Below, piece by piece: positions 26,905-37,804 of a stretch of DNA of 64,000 nt. The DNA is from Virgibacillus sp. 7505 (GTDB lineage: Bacteria > Bacillota > Bacilli > Bacillales > Amphibacillaceae), in NCBI RefSeq assembly GCF_002272135.1, contig NZ_NPBF01000022.1:62001-126000 (forward strand). Reading direction: 5' to 3'. The translations under genes were made by a program, and so were the position numbers. The first letter of the stretch is position 1. Each line of letters begins with the position of its first letter. The notes under the pieces are model-generated. The model was given only the letters and a program-made list of their open reading frames with translations, was not told the DNA's origin and did not search any database.

Positions 26905-27669
26905 ATGATTAAACTTCCTTTTTTCAATAGGAAAAGAAGAATAGAGTTACAGCCGTCGACACTGAAGCTTGAGAATATCCCGGAACATGTGGCCATTATC
27001 ATGGATGGAAATGGACGCTGGGCGAAAAAGCGCGGACTTCCCCGGATTGCTGGACACAAGGAAGGGATGACAACTGTCCGGCGGATTGTAAAGGCTGCAA
27101 ACAGGATCGATGTGAAGGTACTTACACTATATGCCTTTTCCAAAGAAAACTGGAAACGGCCGCAGGCGGAAGTGGACTTTTTGATGAAGCTACCAAAGGA
27201 GTTTCTTACAACTTACTTGCCTGAGCTTATCGAAGAGAACGTTAAAGTACAGACTATCGGAGATCTGGACGGTTTACCTTCCTTCACTAGGGAAGCAGTC
27301 AAGGAAGCGATGGAGCAGACGAAGCACAATGACGGTCTTATCCTTAACTTCGCATTGAATTATGGCGGACGGTATGAGCTTGTTCATGCTGTGCAAAATA
27401 TGATGCAGGATGTATCTGACAAGAAGCTGCAAATGGAAGATATCGATGAGTCATGTATCTCCCGCTATTTATATACTGAAAAATTAGCAGACCCGGATTT
27501 GATAATCCGTACAAGCGGCGAGCATCGGTTAAGCAATTTTCTGCTTTGGCAGAGCGCTTATTCAGAGCTATGGTTCACGGAAGTATTGTGGCCTGATTTC
27601 GATGAATTGCTGTTCGAACAGGCAGTCAGTGATTTCCAGAACAGAAAACGGCGCTATGGCGGTATTTGA
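26905..27669 (+). CDS. uppS: Undecaprenyl diphosphate synthase
   Basis: UppS is a cis-prenyltransferase that makes the C55 lipid carrier for peptidoglycan and teichoic acid synthesis. The 254-aa protein has the catalytic Asp in AIIMDGNGRWAKKRG, the KEGM segment, and the C-terminal RTSGEHRLSNFLLWQ motif. ATG 26905 is preceded by AATGGAGGATTC. It starts a lipid/isoprenoid run with cdsA and dxr, and dxr supplies its isoprenoid precursors. Confidence 0.98.
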   Translation: MIKLPFFNRKRRIELQPSTLKLENIPEHVAIIMDGNGRWAKKRGLPRIAGHKEGMTTVRRIVKAANRIDVKVLTLYAFSKENWKRPQAEVDFLMKLPKEFLTTYLPELIEENVKVQTIGDLDGLPSFTREAVKEAMEQTKHNDGLILNFALNYGGRYELVHAVQNMMQDVSDKKLQMEDIDESCISRYLYTEKLADPDLIIRTSGEHRLSNFLLWQSAYSELWFTEVLWPDFDELLFEQAVSDFQNRKRRYGGI

Positions 27670-27684
27670 GGTGAATATTAAACA

Positions 27685-28509
27685 ATGAAGCAACGATTGA
27701 TCACGGCGGTTATTGCAGGCATATTCTTCATGATATTTGTATTGCTTGGCGGGGCATGGTTCGAAGCGTTCATTTATTTGATCGCGACCATAGCCTTCAT
27801 CGAGCTGCTGCGTATGCGCAAAATCGCGAAATATAAAGTACCATCCATCGTGAGTGTGCTCCTGCTATGGGGCCTTTTAGCCCCGGATTTGGGCATGATC
27901 AACACCATGTTCGATTTACATATCAATAAAACGGACATCCTTTTATTCTCCGTTATCCTTCTCTTGAGCTATACGGTACTGGCAAAGAACCGATTCACTT
28001 TCGAAGATGCAGGCTTCCTGCTGATTACAGTAGTGTATATCGGTTTTGGCTTCCTCTATTTCATTATTACGAGGAATGCTCCAAATGAAATTATCGGAGA
28101 TCATATTGTTACCGGATTGTCCAAGTTCATATTTGTCTTGGTTGTCATTTGGGCAACTGATTCAGGAGCTTATTTCTTCGGAAAAGCTTTCGGTAAACAT
28201 AAGCTATGGCCTACTATCAGTCCGAACAAAACAATTGAGGGAGGCATAGGCGGCCTCGTGCTCGGCTGTATAGCAGGAATTGTATTCCAGTTTATTTCCC
28301 CTGTAAGCAGCTCCCTTTTAATTGTGGCGGGTGTATGTATCCTGATTGCTGTCTTCGGGCAGCTTGGAGATATGGTCGAATCTGCTTTCAAACGTCATTA
28401 TCTTGTAAAAGATTCTGGGAAAATCCTGCCGGGACACGGCGGAATTTTGGATCGTTTCGATAGTATGATTTTTGTTTTCCCAATCCTGCATTTAATTCAA
28501 TTCATTTAA
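27685..28509 (+). CDS. cdsA: Phosphatidate cytidylyltransferase
   Basis: CdsA makes CDP-diacylglycerol, the precursor of bacterial phospholipids. The 274-aa integral membrane protein has about eight hydrophobic helices and the C-terminal signature SAFKRHYLVKDSG followed by PGHGGILDRFDS, which holds the metal-binding Asp residues. ATG 27685 is 15 nt after uppS, with TTTGAGGTGA upstream. Confidence 0.97.
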   Translation: MKQRLITAVIAGIFFMIFVLLGGAWFEAFIYLIATIAFIELLRMRKIAKYKVPSIVSVLLLWGLLAPDLGMINTMFDLHINKTDILLFSVILLLSYTVLAKNRFTFEDAGFLLITVVYIGFGFLYFIITRNAPNEIIGDHIVTGLSKFIFVLVVIWATDSGAYFFGKAFGKHKLWPTISPNKTIEGGIGGLVLGCIAGIVFQFISPVSSSLLIVAGVCILIAVFGQLGDMVESAFKRHYLVKDSGKILPGHGGILDRFDSMIFVFPILHLIQFI

Positions 28510-28534
28510 TAGAGTATAAAGAGGAGCGTGTCCG

Positions 28535-29680
28535 ATGAAAACAATCGCATTATTAGGTGCAACCGGTTCGATCGGTCTGCAGACATTGGATGTCATCCGC
28601 AACCATCCGGAGGCATTTCGGCTGCACAGTATGGCATTTGGCCGTAACATTGAAAAAGCGATGCCGCTTATCAAGGAATTCGAGCCTGCTGTAGTAGTTG
28701 TACAGGATGAACAGACCAAAGAGAAGCTTCATCAGACACTTCCGAATGCAGAAATACTGGTTGGTTCCGCTGGAATGGTAGCAATCTCATCAGCAGGTGA
28801 AGTGGATGTGGTCGTAAATGCAGTCCTTGGCAGTATCGGACTGGAAGCGACGCTCGAAGCAATCCGTGCCAAGAAGCAAGTCGCATTCGCGAATAAGGAG
28901 ACGCTTGTGTCAGCCGGACACCTTGTCATGGCTGAAGCAAAGAAACATGGTGTCAATCTGCTTCCGGTAGATAGTGAGCATGCTGCAATATTCCAATGTC
29001 TGAATGGAGAGAAGCTTGAGGATGTGAATAAGCTGATCATTACTGCTTCTGGTGGCAGTTTCCGTGATAAAACAAGAGATGAGCTCAAGCATGTAACATT
29101 GGAGGACGCTCTGCGCCATCCGAACTGGAGCATGGGACAAAAAATAACCATCGATTCCGCAACAATGATGAACAAGGGCTTGGAAGTCATCGAAGCACAT
29201 TGGCTATTCGGTATCGATTATGATGATATCGAGGTTGTCCAGCACCGCGAGAGTATCATCCATTCCATGGTAGAGTACAAGGATTACAGTGTCATCGCCC
29301 AGCTTGGTACACCTGATATGCGGGTTCCGATCCAGTACGCCCTTACCTACCCTGAAAGACTTGATTTAGCAGTTTCAAAAAGGTTAAACTTAGTGGAAAT
29401 AGGCAAACTCCACTTTGAAGAAATGAGTATGGAACGATTCCCTTGTTTGCGTATGGCATACGAAGCAGGCAGAGCCGGCGGCACTGCTACTACCGTATTG
29501 AATGCTGCAAATGAGGAGGCTGTGGCCTTGTTTCTTGCGGGAAAGATCTCTTTCCTGACAATCGAGGATTATGTAGCACGCGCATTAGATGCACATGCCT
29601 ATGAATCTTTCCCTTCTTTGGAAACAATCATGGAAACAGATCGTCTCACGCGGAGTCAAGTGAGGTCCTATATCCAATAA
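28535..29680 (+). CDS. dxr: 1-deoxy-D-xylulose 5-phosphate reductoisomerase
   Basis: Dxr is the second enzyme of the MEP isoprenoid pathway, converting DXP to MEP with NADPH. At 381 aa it has the family length. The NADPH fold is seen in [16 protein letters not shown], the metal-binding region in [12 protein letters not shown], and the flexible-loop block in [30 protein letters not shown] precedes ATG 28535. rseP begins 15 nt downstream. Confidence 0.98.
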   Translation: MKTIALLGATGSIGLQTLDVIRNHPEAFRLHSMAFGRNIEKAMPLIKEFEPAVVVVQDEQTKEKLHQTLPNAEILVGSAGMVAISSAGEVDVVVNAVLGSIGLEATLEAIRAKKQVAFANKETLVSAGHLVMAEAKKHGVNLLPVDSEHAAIFQCLNGEKLEDVNKLIITASGGSFRDKTRDELKHVTLEDALRHPNWSMGQKITIDSATMMNKGLEVIEAHWLFGIDYDDIEVVQHRESIIHSMVEYKDYSVIAQLGTPDMRVPIQYALTYPERLDLAVSKRLNLVEIGKLHFEEMSMERFPCLRMAYEAGRAGGTATTVLNAANEEAVALFLAGKISFLTIEDYVARALDAHAYESFPSLETIMETDRLTRSQVRSYIQ

Positions 29681-29695
29681 AGGCAGGTGCCCATT

Positions 29696-30952
29696 GTGAC
29701 AACTATTATTGCGTTTATCCTAGTGTTCGGACTGCTCGTTTTCGTGCACGAACTCGGACATTTGATTTTTGCGAAGCGAGCTGGCATGCTAGCTCGTGAA
29801 TTCGCCATCGGTTTTGGACCGAAGATCTTTTCCTGGATGAAGAATGAGACACTTTACACAATCAGACTTCTCCCGATTGGGGGATATGTCCGCGTTGCCG
29901 GTGAAGATCCGGAGATCGTGGAATTAAAGCCTGGTCATCATATCGGTCTAGAATTCAATGACAAACAGGAAGTAACGAAGATTATCGTCAATAATAAATC
30001 CAAGCATCCGTATGCACGTGTCATTGAAGTTGAAAGTGCGGATTTGGACCATAACCTAATGATATATGGTTATGAAATAGGGGAGGAAGAACGACTGTCT
30101 TTCCCTGTCCATGAAAAGGCTATGTACGTGATGGACGAGACAGAAACACAAATCGCTCCGTATAACCGCCAATTCGCTTCAAAGAACAAGCGCCAGCGGG
30201 CGATGCAATTGTTTGCCGGTCCAATGATGAATTTCCTGCTCGCACTTGTGCTGTTTTTCATCCTGGCCCTGATACAGGGGGTGCCAGCTGATAATGCAGC
30301 TGTAGGTACTGTTCAAGACGGTTCTGCAGCACAAGAAGCTGGAATCCGATCAGGTGATGAAATTACAGCAATCGATGGTACACCTGTACAAACTTGGGAA
30401 GAATTCACGACTATTGTTCGAGAGAACCCTGAAAAAGAGCTTGAGGCAACAATCGTACGGGACGGCCAGGAACAGCAGCTGATGATGACTCCTGCACTTG
30501 TGGAAAATGGCGACCAAAAAATTGGTCAGATCGGTGTAACACTCGCAATGGAGAAGAGTTTCTTAGGAGCGATTCCTTATACTTTCCAGCAAACATGGGA
30601 ATTCGGAACGATGATCATCACCAATTTGGGACAGCTCATAACTGGTCAGCTTAGTATCGATGCGCTTTCCGGCCCAGTTGGTATATATGATGCGACAGAT
30701 CAAGTAGTAAAAACGGGATTGATCAATTTGATCCAGTGGACAGCACTGCTCAGTGTCAATCTTGGTATCGTTAACCTCGTCCCGCTACCCGCACTTGACG
30801 GAGGACGTTTGTTGTTCATCGGTGTGGAAGCATTGAGAGGTAAGCCAGTTGAACCACAAAAAGAGGCAGTGGTCCATTTCATTGGGTTCGCTCTGCTTAT
30901 GCTTTTGATGATCGTGGTCACCTGGAATGATATACAGCGGCTATTTTTATGA
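29696..30952 (+). CDS. rseP: Site-2 intramembrane zinc protease RseP/RasP
   Basis: RseP (RasP in Bacillus) cleaves membrane anti-sigma factors such as RsiW, signal-peptide remnants and other membrane substrates. The roughly 418-aa protein has the zinc motif HELGH in its first membrane helix, a long insertion, one PDZ domain (about 180-260), and the third zinc ligand in LPALDGGRLLF. GTG 29696 is chosen because AGGTG at 29685-29689 leaves 6 nt; GTG 29687 would overlap that site. Sequence ends WNDIQRLFL as in Bacillus. Confidence 0.95.
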   Translation: MTTIIAFILVFGLLVFVHELGHLIFAKRAGMLAREFAIGFGPKIFSWMKNETLYTIRLLPIGGYVRVAGEDPEIVELKPGHHIGLEFNDKQEVTKIIVNNKSKHPYARVIEVESADLDHNLMIYGYEIGEEERLSFPVHEKAMYVMDETETQIAPYNRQFASKNKRQRAMQLFAGPMMNFLLALVLFFILALIQGVPADNAAVGTVQDGSAAQEAGIRSGDEITAIDGTPVQTWEEFTTIVRENPEKELEATIVRDGQEQQLMMTPALVENGDQKIGQIGVTLAMEKSFLGAIPYTFQQTWEFGTMIITNLGQLITGQLSIDALSGPVGIYDATDQVVKTGLINLIQWTALLSVNLGIVNLVPLPALDGGRLLFIGVEALRGKPVEPQKEAVVHFIGFALLMLLMIVVTWNDIQRLFL

Positions 30953-30967
30953 TGCAGAGGTGGAAGA

Positions 30968-32665
30968 ATGCGACAAAGTAAAACATTTATACCAACATTA
31001 AGAGAAGTTCCAGCAGATGCAGAGGCGATCAGCCATCAGCTGCTAGTCAAAGGCGGATATATCCGCCAGACTGCTTCTGGAATCTATAGCTATCTGCCGC
31101 TGGGCACAAGAGTGCTGCGAAAAGTGGAAGCGATCATCCGTGAGGAGTTGGATCGCACCGGAGCGAGCGAGATGCTCATGCCGGCACTTCAGCCTGCAGA
31201 GCTATGGAAAGAGACAGGTCGCTGGAAGGTTTACGGACCTGAACTGATGCGCATGCATGACCGAAACAATCGGGAATTCGCACTAGGTCCTACTCATGAG
31301 GAAGTAACGACTAGCTTAGTACGTGATGAATTGAACAGCTACAAGAAATTACCGCTTACGGTGTATCAGATCCAGACGAAGTACCGGGATGAACAGCGTC
31401 CTCGTTTCGGTCTATTGCGCGGCCGGGAATTTATCATGAAAGATGCATATAGTTTCCATGCGGACTACGAAAGTTTGGATGAAGCCTATGAGACTATCTC
31501 TGACGCTTATCATCGCATCTTTAAACGGGTAGGGTTGAATTTCCGAGCAGTAGTGGCTGACTCAGGTGCAATGGGCGGTAAGGATACGCACGAATTCATG
31601 GCACTTGCTTCTGTTGGAGAAGATACGATCGCCTTCAGTGATGTATCGGACTATGCTGCCAATATTGAAATGGCAGAAGTAATCGATCAAGGCCAAAAGC
31701 CTGATGCAGAACCACTTGCCCTTGAGAAGATTGAGACTCCTAACGTGAAGACAATGCAGCAAGTGGCTGATTATCTTGGTCACACGCTTGAAGAAGGTCT
31801 AAAAGCAGTTGTATTCAAAGTGGATGATCGTCTTGTCATGGTTATTTCACGCGGTGATCATGAAATTAACGACATTAAGGTAAAAAACCTTTACCAAGCA
31901 CAGATTGTCGAACTTGCCGATGAAGCAGAAGTAAAAGAACTGCTTGGCGCCGGGTTTGGTTCTCTAGGTCCAATCAATGTGCATGAAGATATCGACGTTA
32001 TTGCAGATAACGCTGTTAAATATGTAGCTAATGTAACTTGCGGAGCGAACGAAGATGGCTTCCATTTTAAAAATGTGAACCCAGAACGTGATTTCCAAGT
32101 AAAGCAATATGCTGATCTGCGTTTCATCCAAGCAGGTGATCCTTCTCCTGATGGCCAAGGCACAATCCAATTTGCAGAGGGTATCGAAGTAGGACAAGTA
32201 TTTAAGCTTGGTGAATTCTATGCGGAAAAAATGCAGGCTAAATTCCTTGATGAACAAGGAAAAGCGCAGAACCTAATTATGGGATGTTATGGAATTGGTG
32301 TATCGCGTACACTTGCAGCGGCTGTCGAACAGCATAGCAGGGAAGGTGCGATTGTATGGCCTAAATCCATCAGTCCATTCCAAGTCCATCTGATCAGCCT
32401 TAACCCGAAAAAAGACGAACAGCGTGAATTGGCTGATCGACTATATGAAAGATTACTTGAAGCGGGCGTCGATGTGTTGTACGATGATCGTAAGGAACGA
32501 GCCGGTGTCAAATTCGCAGATAGCGATTTGATTGGTATTCCAGTTCGCATCACAGTAGGCAAACTTGCCGCTGATGGCCAAGTGGAAGTGAAGTTCCGTG
32601 ATACAGAACAAGAAGCAGTTTCACATGAGAATGATTTGCTTGATCAAATAGCTGCTTACCTATAA
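30968..32665 (+). CDS. proS: Prolyl-tRNA synthetase (bacterial type)
   Basis: ProS charges tRNA-Pro. The 565-aa class II synthetase has motif 1 near [15 protein letters not shown], motif 2 in [20 protein letters not shown] and motif 3 in [17 protein letters not shown]. The YbaK-like editing insertion (about 225-400) lies between motifs 2 and 3, so this is the bacterial editing form. A C-terminal anticodon-binding domain follows. ATG 30968 follows GCAGAGGTGG 15 nt after rseP, leaving no space for a T-box. Confidence 0.98.
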   Translation: MRQSKTFIPTLREVPADAEAISHQLLVKGGYIRQTASGIYSYLPLGTRVLRKVEAIIREELDRTGASEMLMPALQPAELWKETGRWKVYGPELMRMHDRNNREFALGPTHEEVTTSLVRDELNSYKKLPLTVYQIQTKYRDEQRPRFGLLRGREFIMKDAYSFHADYESLDEAYETISDAYHRIFKRVGLNFRAVVADSGAMGGKDTHEFMALASVGEDTIAFSDVSDYAANIEMAEVIDQGQKPDAEPLALEKIETPNVKTMQQVADYLGHTLEEGLKAVVFKVDDRLVMVISRGDHEINDIKVKNLYQAQIVELADEAEVKELLGAGFGSLGPINVHEDIDVIADNAVKYVANVTCGANEDGFHFKNVNPERDFQVKQYADLRFIQAGDPSPDGQGTIQFAEGIEVGQVFKLGEFYAEKMQAKFLDEQGKAQNLIMGCYGIGVSRTLAAAVEQHSREGAIVWPKSISPFQVHLISLNPKKDEQRELADRLYERLLEAGVDVLYDDRKERAGVKFADSDLIGIPVRITVGKLAADGQVEVKFRDTEQEAVSHENDLLDQIAAYL

Positions 32666-32674
32666 AAATGTACA

Positions 32675-32704
32675 AGCCCTTGTCAATCCATTGACAGGGG
32701 CTTT
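32675..32704 (+). terminator. Terminator hairpin between proS and polC
   Basis: AGCCCTTGTCAAT (32675-32687) pairs with ATTGACAGGGGCT (32690-32702) across a 2-nt gap, a 13-bp near-perfect stem with one G-T wobble. Only a short T-stretch follows, so termination may be partial. polC begins 42 nt downstream. Confidence 0.75.
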
Positions 32705-32745
32705 CGCAAGACCGCAGTACCAGTAGCGGGGGAGGAGAAGTCACA

Positions 32746-35700
32746 ATGAGTTTAAGCCGTAATGAGAAAATGGACATGCTCCTTGAGCAGATTCAGCTTG
32801 ATACAGAAACTATCGAAGCTCATTTTAAAGAGAGTCAGCTGGAGAAACTGGAAGTCGATCCGAAAGAAAAGTCCTGGCACTTTCATTTTCAATTGGCAAA
32901 TCTGCTGCCTCCAACCATATATAAAATATTCACTGCTAAGCTGACAGAAGCCTTCGCACACATTGCAGCTGTGAATTGGTCGATCCGATGTGTGACGAAT
33001 ACAGTGGAAGCTGAACACATCCAGGATTATTGGAAGGATTTTGTACTAACTTATCCAAAACTGTCACCTGCTTATAAGGATCTTGTCCAAACACAGGTTC
33101 CGGTAGTTAACGGTAATAAGATTATGTTAACTGCTAGGAATGAAGCAGAAGCTAGTGCCCTGAAAAAAAGACTTGAACCGGCATTTCAAACGTATTGTGA
33201 GAAAATCGGTGCAGGCCTTTACATGCTTACTGTTACCGTTCAAGAACAGAACATGGAAGAACTGACGAAATTCCGTGAGCAGAAAGCAATTGAAGATAGT
33301 CTTCTCGTCCAAAAGGCTATCAAGGATTCAGAAGACCGTGCGAAGAAGCAGGATGAGACTCCTCAAGGTCCTGTTATGATTGGTTATGCTATCAATGACG
33401 AAATCACACTCATGCGGGATATTCAGGATGAAGAACGTCGTATGGCTGTTCAAGGGTATGTTTTTGATGTGGACATTCGTGAATTGCGCTCTGGCCGTCA
33501 CCTGCTCATCGCCAAAGTAACGGACTACACAGACAGTTTCCAAATCAAGATGTTCTCTAAGGGCAATGAAGATGCTGATAAATTCAAGCAGCTCAAAAAA
33601 GGTATGTGGATAAAAGCGCGCGGAAGCATCCAGACAGACAACTTCACAAATGAACTGACGATGATGGCAAATGACATCAACCAGATCACTGTCACGCTTC
33701 GCCGAGATGAAGCAGAAGAAGGGGAGAAGCGTGTCGAATTGCATGCGCACACGCTTATGAGCCAGATGGATGCTGTTACATCGGCCAGCCGTTTGATTGA
33801 AACAGCAGCCAGATTCGGACACGAAAGCATAGCGATCACGGATCACGCTGTCGTACAGAGTTATCCGGAAGCCTTTGCTGCTGGTAAGAAAAACAATGTA
33901 AAAGTAATCTATGGCTTGGAAGCCAACCTTGTCGACGATGGCGTTCCGATTGCATACAACAGCAAGGATATCAATTTGGAAAAAGCCACTTATATCGTAT
34001 TCGACGTGGAGACGACAGGTCTTTCTGCTTCCTATGATAAGATAATCGAATTGGCTGCAGTGAAGTTCCATGATGGAGAAATTGTCGACCGCTTTGAACG
34101 GTTTGCTAATCCGCACCAAAAGCTAAGTCAGACGATTATCGATCTGACAGGCATAACGGATGATATGCTCGTTGATGCACCTGAAATCGAGGATGTACTG
34201 AATGATTTCAACGCCTGGATGGGCGACGATGTTCTAGTTGCCCATAACGCCAGCTTTGATATGGGATTTTTGAATCAAGGGTTCAAGCGAATTGGTTTGG
34301 AGAAGGCGTCGAATGCGGTTATTGATACATTGGAACTTGCCAGGTTCCTGTTTCCACAGCTGAAGAACCACCGTTTGAATACGCTATGTAAGTTCCTCGA
34401 TATCGAATTGACACAGCATCACCGGGCAATTTACGATACGGAGGCTACTAGTTATCTGCTTTGGCGTTTATTAAAAGAAGCATTCAATAAAGAAATCATG
34501 AATCATAATCAGCTTAACAACTATATGGGGGAAGGAAATGCGTACCAGCGTTCCCGTCCCTACCACTGTACGATTTATGTTCAAAATGAAATCGGCTTAA
34601 AGAATATGTATAAGCTCGTCAGCATGTCGCATGTTGATTACTTCTACCGTGTTCCGAGAATTCCCCGTTCGAAGCTTGAACAGCATCGGGAGGGCTTGAT
34701 CATCAGCTCTGGCTGTGACAAAGGTGAAGTGTTCGAGGCGATGATGCAAAAATCGAAGGAGGATGCAGCAGAAGCCGCAGCTTTCTATGATGTGATTGAA
34801 GTACAGCCCCCAGCCAACTATTACCATCTGATCGAGAAAGAGCTGGTGCAGAATGAAGCACATCTATTTGACATTCTTCGGAATCTTGTAGAGTTAGGCG
34901 AGGATCTGGATAAACCAGTTGTTGCGACAGGTAACGTGCACTATATCGAAGAGCATGAAAAACAGTACCGAAACATTCTGATCAAGACACAGAATGGTAA
35001 CCCGCTCAGCAGGCAGACATTGCCGGATGTCCATTTCCGCACGACAGCTGAGATGTTGGCTTGCTTTGATTTCCTGCCTTCTGAAAAAGCGAAAGAGATC
35101 GTTGTGACGAACACGAAAAAAGTGTCTGACATGATGGAAGATGTTAAACCGGTAAAAGAAGATCTGTACACGCCTAATATCGATGGTGCAGAGGACGAGA
35201 TGCGCCAGATGAGCTATGATCGTGCCCGCAGCATTTATGGCGATACATTACCGGAAATAGTCGAGAAACGAATCGAAAAGGAACTGAAAAGTATAATCGG
35301 CCACGGATTTGCCGTTATTTATCTTATTTCACACAAGCTAGTGAAGAAGTCTCTGGAAGACGGCTACTTGGTAGGATCACGTGGATCCGTCGGTTCGTCA
35401 TTGATCGCGACGCTTACCGATATTACCGAAGTTAACCCGCTGCCGCCGCATTATGTATGCCCAAGCTGCAAGTATAACGAGTTCTTCAACGATGGGTCTG
35501 TCGCCAGCGGTTACGATTTGCCTGAGAAGAATTGTCCGTCATGCGGTGAATCTTTGAAGCGGGATGGACAGGATATTCCTTTCGAAACCTTCCTTGGTTT
35601 CAAAGGAGATAAAGTTCCCGATATCGATTTGAACTTCTCCGGTGCTTACCAGCCGCAAGCCCATAACTATACGAAAGTACTGTTTGGGGAAGACAAGGTA

Positions 35701-37038
35701 TATCGTGCCGGTACAATCGGTACTGTAGCAGAAAAAACAGCCTATGGGTATGTGAAAGGCTATGCCAGCGATAATCAGCTTCATATCCGAAATGCGGAAG
35801 TGGACCGTCTCGTTCAAGGCTGTACTGGGGTGAAAAGGACAACCGGTCAGCATCCAGGTGGTATAATTGTTGTGCCGGATGACCAAGATATATATGACTT
35901 CACACCTATCCAGTTCCCTGCAGATGACCGCAATTCAGAATGGAAAACGACCCACTTCGATTTCCACTCGATTCATGATAATCTGCTGAAACTGGATATA
36001 CTCGGACACGATGACCCGACCGTCATCCGTATGCTTCAGGATTTGTCCGGTATCGATCCAAAAACTATTCCGACAAATGATCCGGAAGTAATGAAGATTT
36101 TTTCCGGACCAGAAGCATTAGGTGTGACGGCAGAACAAATTATGTGTAAAACAGGTACACTCGGCGTGCCAGAGTTCGGAACGCGTTTTGTCCGACAGAT
36201 GCTGGAGGATACGAATCCATCCACTTTTGCCGAGCTTGTCCAGATTTCCGGACTATCCCATGGTACAGATGTATGGCTAGGCAATGCCCAGGAATTGATC
36301 AACAGCGGCATTTGCACATTACCTGAAGTAATTGGCTGTCGTGATGACATCATGGTTTATCTGATGCACCGGGGTCTTGATTCATCGCTTGCGTTCAAGA
36401 TCATGGAGTCTGTCCGAAAAGGGAAAGGGCTTCAGGATGAATGGATCGAAGAGATGAAGAAGAACAATGTACCGGATTGGTATATCGATTCATGTCTGAA
36501 AATCAAGTACATGTTCCCAAAAGCCCACGCAGCTGCATATGTTCTTATGGCTGTACGGATTGCCTACTTCAAGGTGCATCATCCGATTCTCTTCTATGCT
36601 GCGTACTTCAGTGTACGTGCTAGTGATTTCGAGCTTGATACGATGATCAAAGGACCAGAAGCAATCCGCCAGCGTATAAACGAAATCAACCAAAAGGGTC
36701 ATGATGCTTCTCCAAAAGAGAAGAACCTTGTGACTGTACTGGAGCTATCCCTTGAAATGTGTGAGCGAGGCTTCCATTTCCAGCGGGTTGATTTGTACAA
36801 ATCCAGTGCTACTGACTTTCTTGTTGACGGAGACAGCTTGATCCCGCCGTTCAATGCAATTGACGGACTAGGTACCAATGCTGCGCTCAATATCGTGAAA
36901 GTACGGGAAGATGGAGAGTTTCTGTCAAAAGAGGATTTACGTGAACGAAGCAGGATTAGTAAAACGGTATTGGAGTATATGGATCAGCATGGCTGTCTGG
37001 AAGGAATGGCCGACCAGAACCAGCTTTCGCTATTCTAA
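32746..37038 (+). CDS. polC: DNA polymerase III alpha subunit, PolC type
   Basis: PolC is the main replicative polymerase of low-G+C Gram-positives and carries its own 3'-5' exonuclease. The 1430-aa protein has an N-terminal domain, an OB fold (about 225-330), a PHP domain split by a DnaQ-like exonuclease (Asp420 and Glu422 in FDVETTG, later HNASFD), a cysteine zinc module ([18 protein letters not shown]), the polymerase active site with Asp959 and Asp961 (PDIDLNFSG), and a C-terminal helix-hairpin-helix region. ATG 32746 follows GGGGGAGGAG. It ends just before the nusA-operon promoter. Confidence 0.98.
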   Translation: MSLSRNEKMDMLLEQIQLDTETIEAHFKESQLEKLEVDPKEKSWHFHFQLANLLPPTIYKIFTAKLTEAFAHIAAVNWSIRCVTNTVEAEHIQDYWKDFVLTYPKLSPAYKDLVQTQVPVVNGNKIMLTARNEAEASALKKRLEPAFQTYCEKIGAGLYMLTVTVQEQNMEELTKFREQKAIEDSLLVQKAIKDSEDRAKKQDETPQGPVMIGYAINDEITLMRDIQDEERRMAVQGYVFDVDIRELRSGRHLLIAKVTDYTDSFQIKMFSKGNEDADKFKQLKKGMWIKARGSIQTDNFTNELTMMANDINQITVTLRRDEAEEGEKRVELHAHTLMSQMDAVTSASRLIETAARFGHESIAITDHAVVQSYPEAFAAGKKNNVKVIYGLEANLVDDGVPIAYNSKDINLEKATYIVFDVETTGLSASYDKIIELAAVKFHDGEIVDRFERFANPHQKLSQTIIDLTGITDDMLVDAPEIEDVLNDFNAWMGDDVLVAHNASFDMGFLNQGFKRIGLEKASNAVIDTLELARFLFPQLKNHRLNTLCKFLDIELTQHHRAIYDTEATSYLLWRLLKEAFNKEIMNHNQLNNYMGEGNAYQRSRPYHCTIYVQNEIGLKNMYKLVSMSHVDYFYRVPRIPRSKLEQHREGLIISSGCDKGEVFEAMMQKSKEDAAEAAAFYDVIEVQPPANYYHLIEKELVQNEAHLFDILRNLVELGEDLDKPVVATGNVHYIEEHEKQYRNILIKTQNGNPLSRQTLPDVHFRTTAEMLACFDFLPSEKAKEIVVTNTKKVSDMMEDVKPVKEDLYTPNIDGAEDEMRQMSYDRARSIYGDTLPEIVEKRIEKELKSIIGHGFAVIYLISHKLVKKSLEDGYLVGSRGSVGSSLIATLTDITEVNPLPPHYVCPSCKYNEFFNDGSVASGYDLPEKNCPSCGESLKRDGQDIPFETFLGFKGDKVPDIDLNFSGAYQPQAHNYTKVLFGEDKVYRAGTIGTVAEKTAYGYVKGYASDNQLHIRNAEVDRLVQGCTGVKRTTGQHPGGIIVVPDDQDIYDFTPIQFPADDRNSEWKTTHFDFHSIHDNLLKLDILGHDDPTVIRMLQDLSGIDPKTIPTNDPEVMKIFSGPEALGVTAEQIMCKTGTLGVPEFGTRFVRQMLEDTNPSTFAELVQISGLSHGTDVWLGNAQELINSGICTLPEVIGCRDDIMVYLMHRGLDSSLAFKIMESVRKGKGLQDEWIEEMKKNNVPDWYIDSCLKIKYMFPKAHAAAYVLMAVRIAYFKVHHPILFYAAYFSVRASDFELDTMIKGPEAIRQRINEINQKGHDASPKEKNLVTVLELSLEMCERGFHFQRVDLYKSSATDFLVDGDSLIPPFNAIDGLGTNAALNIVKVREDGEFLSKEDLRERSRISKTVLEYMDQHGCLEGMADQNQLSLF

Positions 37039-37046
37039 CAGGATTC

Positions 37047-37075
37047 TTGCCTAAATAAGAAACTTGTGGTATATT
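37047..37075 (+). promoter_or_regulatory. Sigma-A promoter of the rimP-nusA-infB operon
   Basis: TTGCCT (37047-37052) and TATATT (37070-37075) are separated by exactly 17 nt, directly after the polC stop. Transcription would start near 37082 and give a leader of about 235 nt carrying two hairpins before rimP. Confidence 0.78.
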
Positions 37076-37106
37076 ATCCAATAGCGGTATTGATACGAAC
37101 CAGATC

Positions 37107-37131
37107 AAGAGTGGGATTACCCACTCTTTTT
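37107..37131 (+). terminator. Leader terminator hairpin 1 (rimP-nusA operon)
   Basis: AAGAGTGGG (37107-37115) pairs perfectly with CCCACTCTT (37120-37128) around ATTA, followed by TTT. It is a compact 9-bp intrinsic-terminator-like stem only about 25 nt after the predicted transcription start. It may also end polC transcripts. Confidence 0.7.
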
Positions 37132-37213
37132 CATACCCATGGATTCGGCATCAAGTTTGTAAGGGGAGCGCCTCTTCGTTTTTTGTAGCAAAAAGCACAT
37201 GATAAACATTGTT

Positions 37214-37244
37214 CCCTTGCTTCCATTTCGGGCAAGGGTTTTCT
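37214..37244 (+). terminator. Leader terminator hairpin 2 / attenuator before rimP
   Basis: CCCTTGC (37214-37220) pairs with GCAAGGG (37232-37238) around an 11-nt loop, followed by TTTTCT. The weak stem and interrupted T-tract are the type expected to depend on NusA. In B. subtilis the nusA operon is reported to be autoregulated by NusA-dependent termination in its leader. The rest of the 278-nt gap shows no further element I can support. Confidence 0.65.
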
Positions 37245-37316
37245 ATTGAGAGGCTACACCCTTACCCATTTAAAAGTAATATTCGCCTGAAAGCGTGCAG
37301 TAAAGGAGGAAGCATT

Positions 37317-37790
37317 TTGGCAGCCAATATAACGGAAGTTACGGAAAGCTATCTACAACCGATCGTGGAAGAGCTGCAGCTTGAGTTGGTTGATGTAGAA
37401 TTCGTCAAGGAAGGCAAGAATTGGTTCCTGCGTGTTTATGTCGACAAAACGGAAGGCATCGATATCGAGGAATGCGCCATCGTCTCTGAGAAGTTGAGTG
37501 AAATCCTAGATGAGAATGACCCGGTTGATTTTCCGTACTTTCTGGAGGTTTCTTCGCCAGGAGCGGAAAGACCACTGAAAACGAAACAAGCAATCACAAA
37601 AAGCATCGGTAAGACTGTACATGTAAAGCTATATGAGCCGATCGATAACGAGAAAGAGTATCAAGGTACATTGAAGGCGTTCGAAGACGATGTATTGACA
37701 TTGGAAGTCATGATCAAAGCGAGGAAAAAGGAAGTGTCCCTTCCATATGAGAAAATCGCGAAGGCACGTCTGGCTGTAACGTTTAACTAA
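37317..37790 (+). CDS. rimP: Ribosome maturation factor RimP
   Basis: RimP assists 30S subunit maturation. The 157-aa protein matches Bacillus YlxS in length and signatures: IVEELQLELVDVEFVKEG, IDIEECAIVSEKLSE and FLEVSSPGAERPLK. TTG 37317 is chosen because AAAGGAGGA at 37302-37310 is 6 nt upstream and the resulting N-terminus fits the family. The open frame back to 37209 runs through the leader hairpin and is rejected. It is followed 14 nt later by nusA. Confidence 0.95.
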   Translation: MAANITEVTESYLQPIVEELQLELVDVEFVKEGKNWFLRVYVDKTEGIDIEECAIVSEKLSEILDENDPVDFPYFLEVSSPGAERPLKTKQAITKSIGKTVHVKLYEPIDNEKEYQGTLKAFEDDVLTLEVMIKARKKEVSLPYEKIAKARLAVTFN

Positions 37791-37804
37791 AGGGGGATAT
37801 ACGA

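Noticed and set aside
30953-30967. T-box leader for proS
   Set aside because: Only 15 nt separate rseP and proS, far too short for a T-box.
33328-34119. 263-codon antisense frame within polC
   Set aside because: It is a shadow of polC with no SD and no protein-like domain pattern; the same holds for antisense frames at 39734-40384 and 40403-41170 (infB) and 43677-44441 (ribF).
37209-37316. N-terminal extension of the rimP frame
   Set aside because: It would translate the leader attenuator hairpin; the SD and alignment favour TTG 37317.
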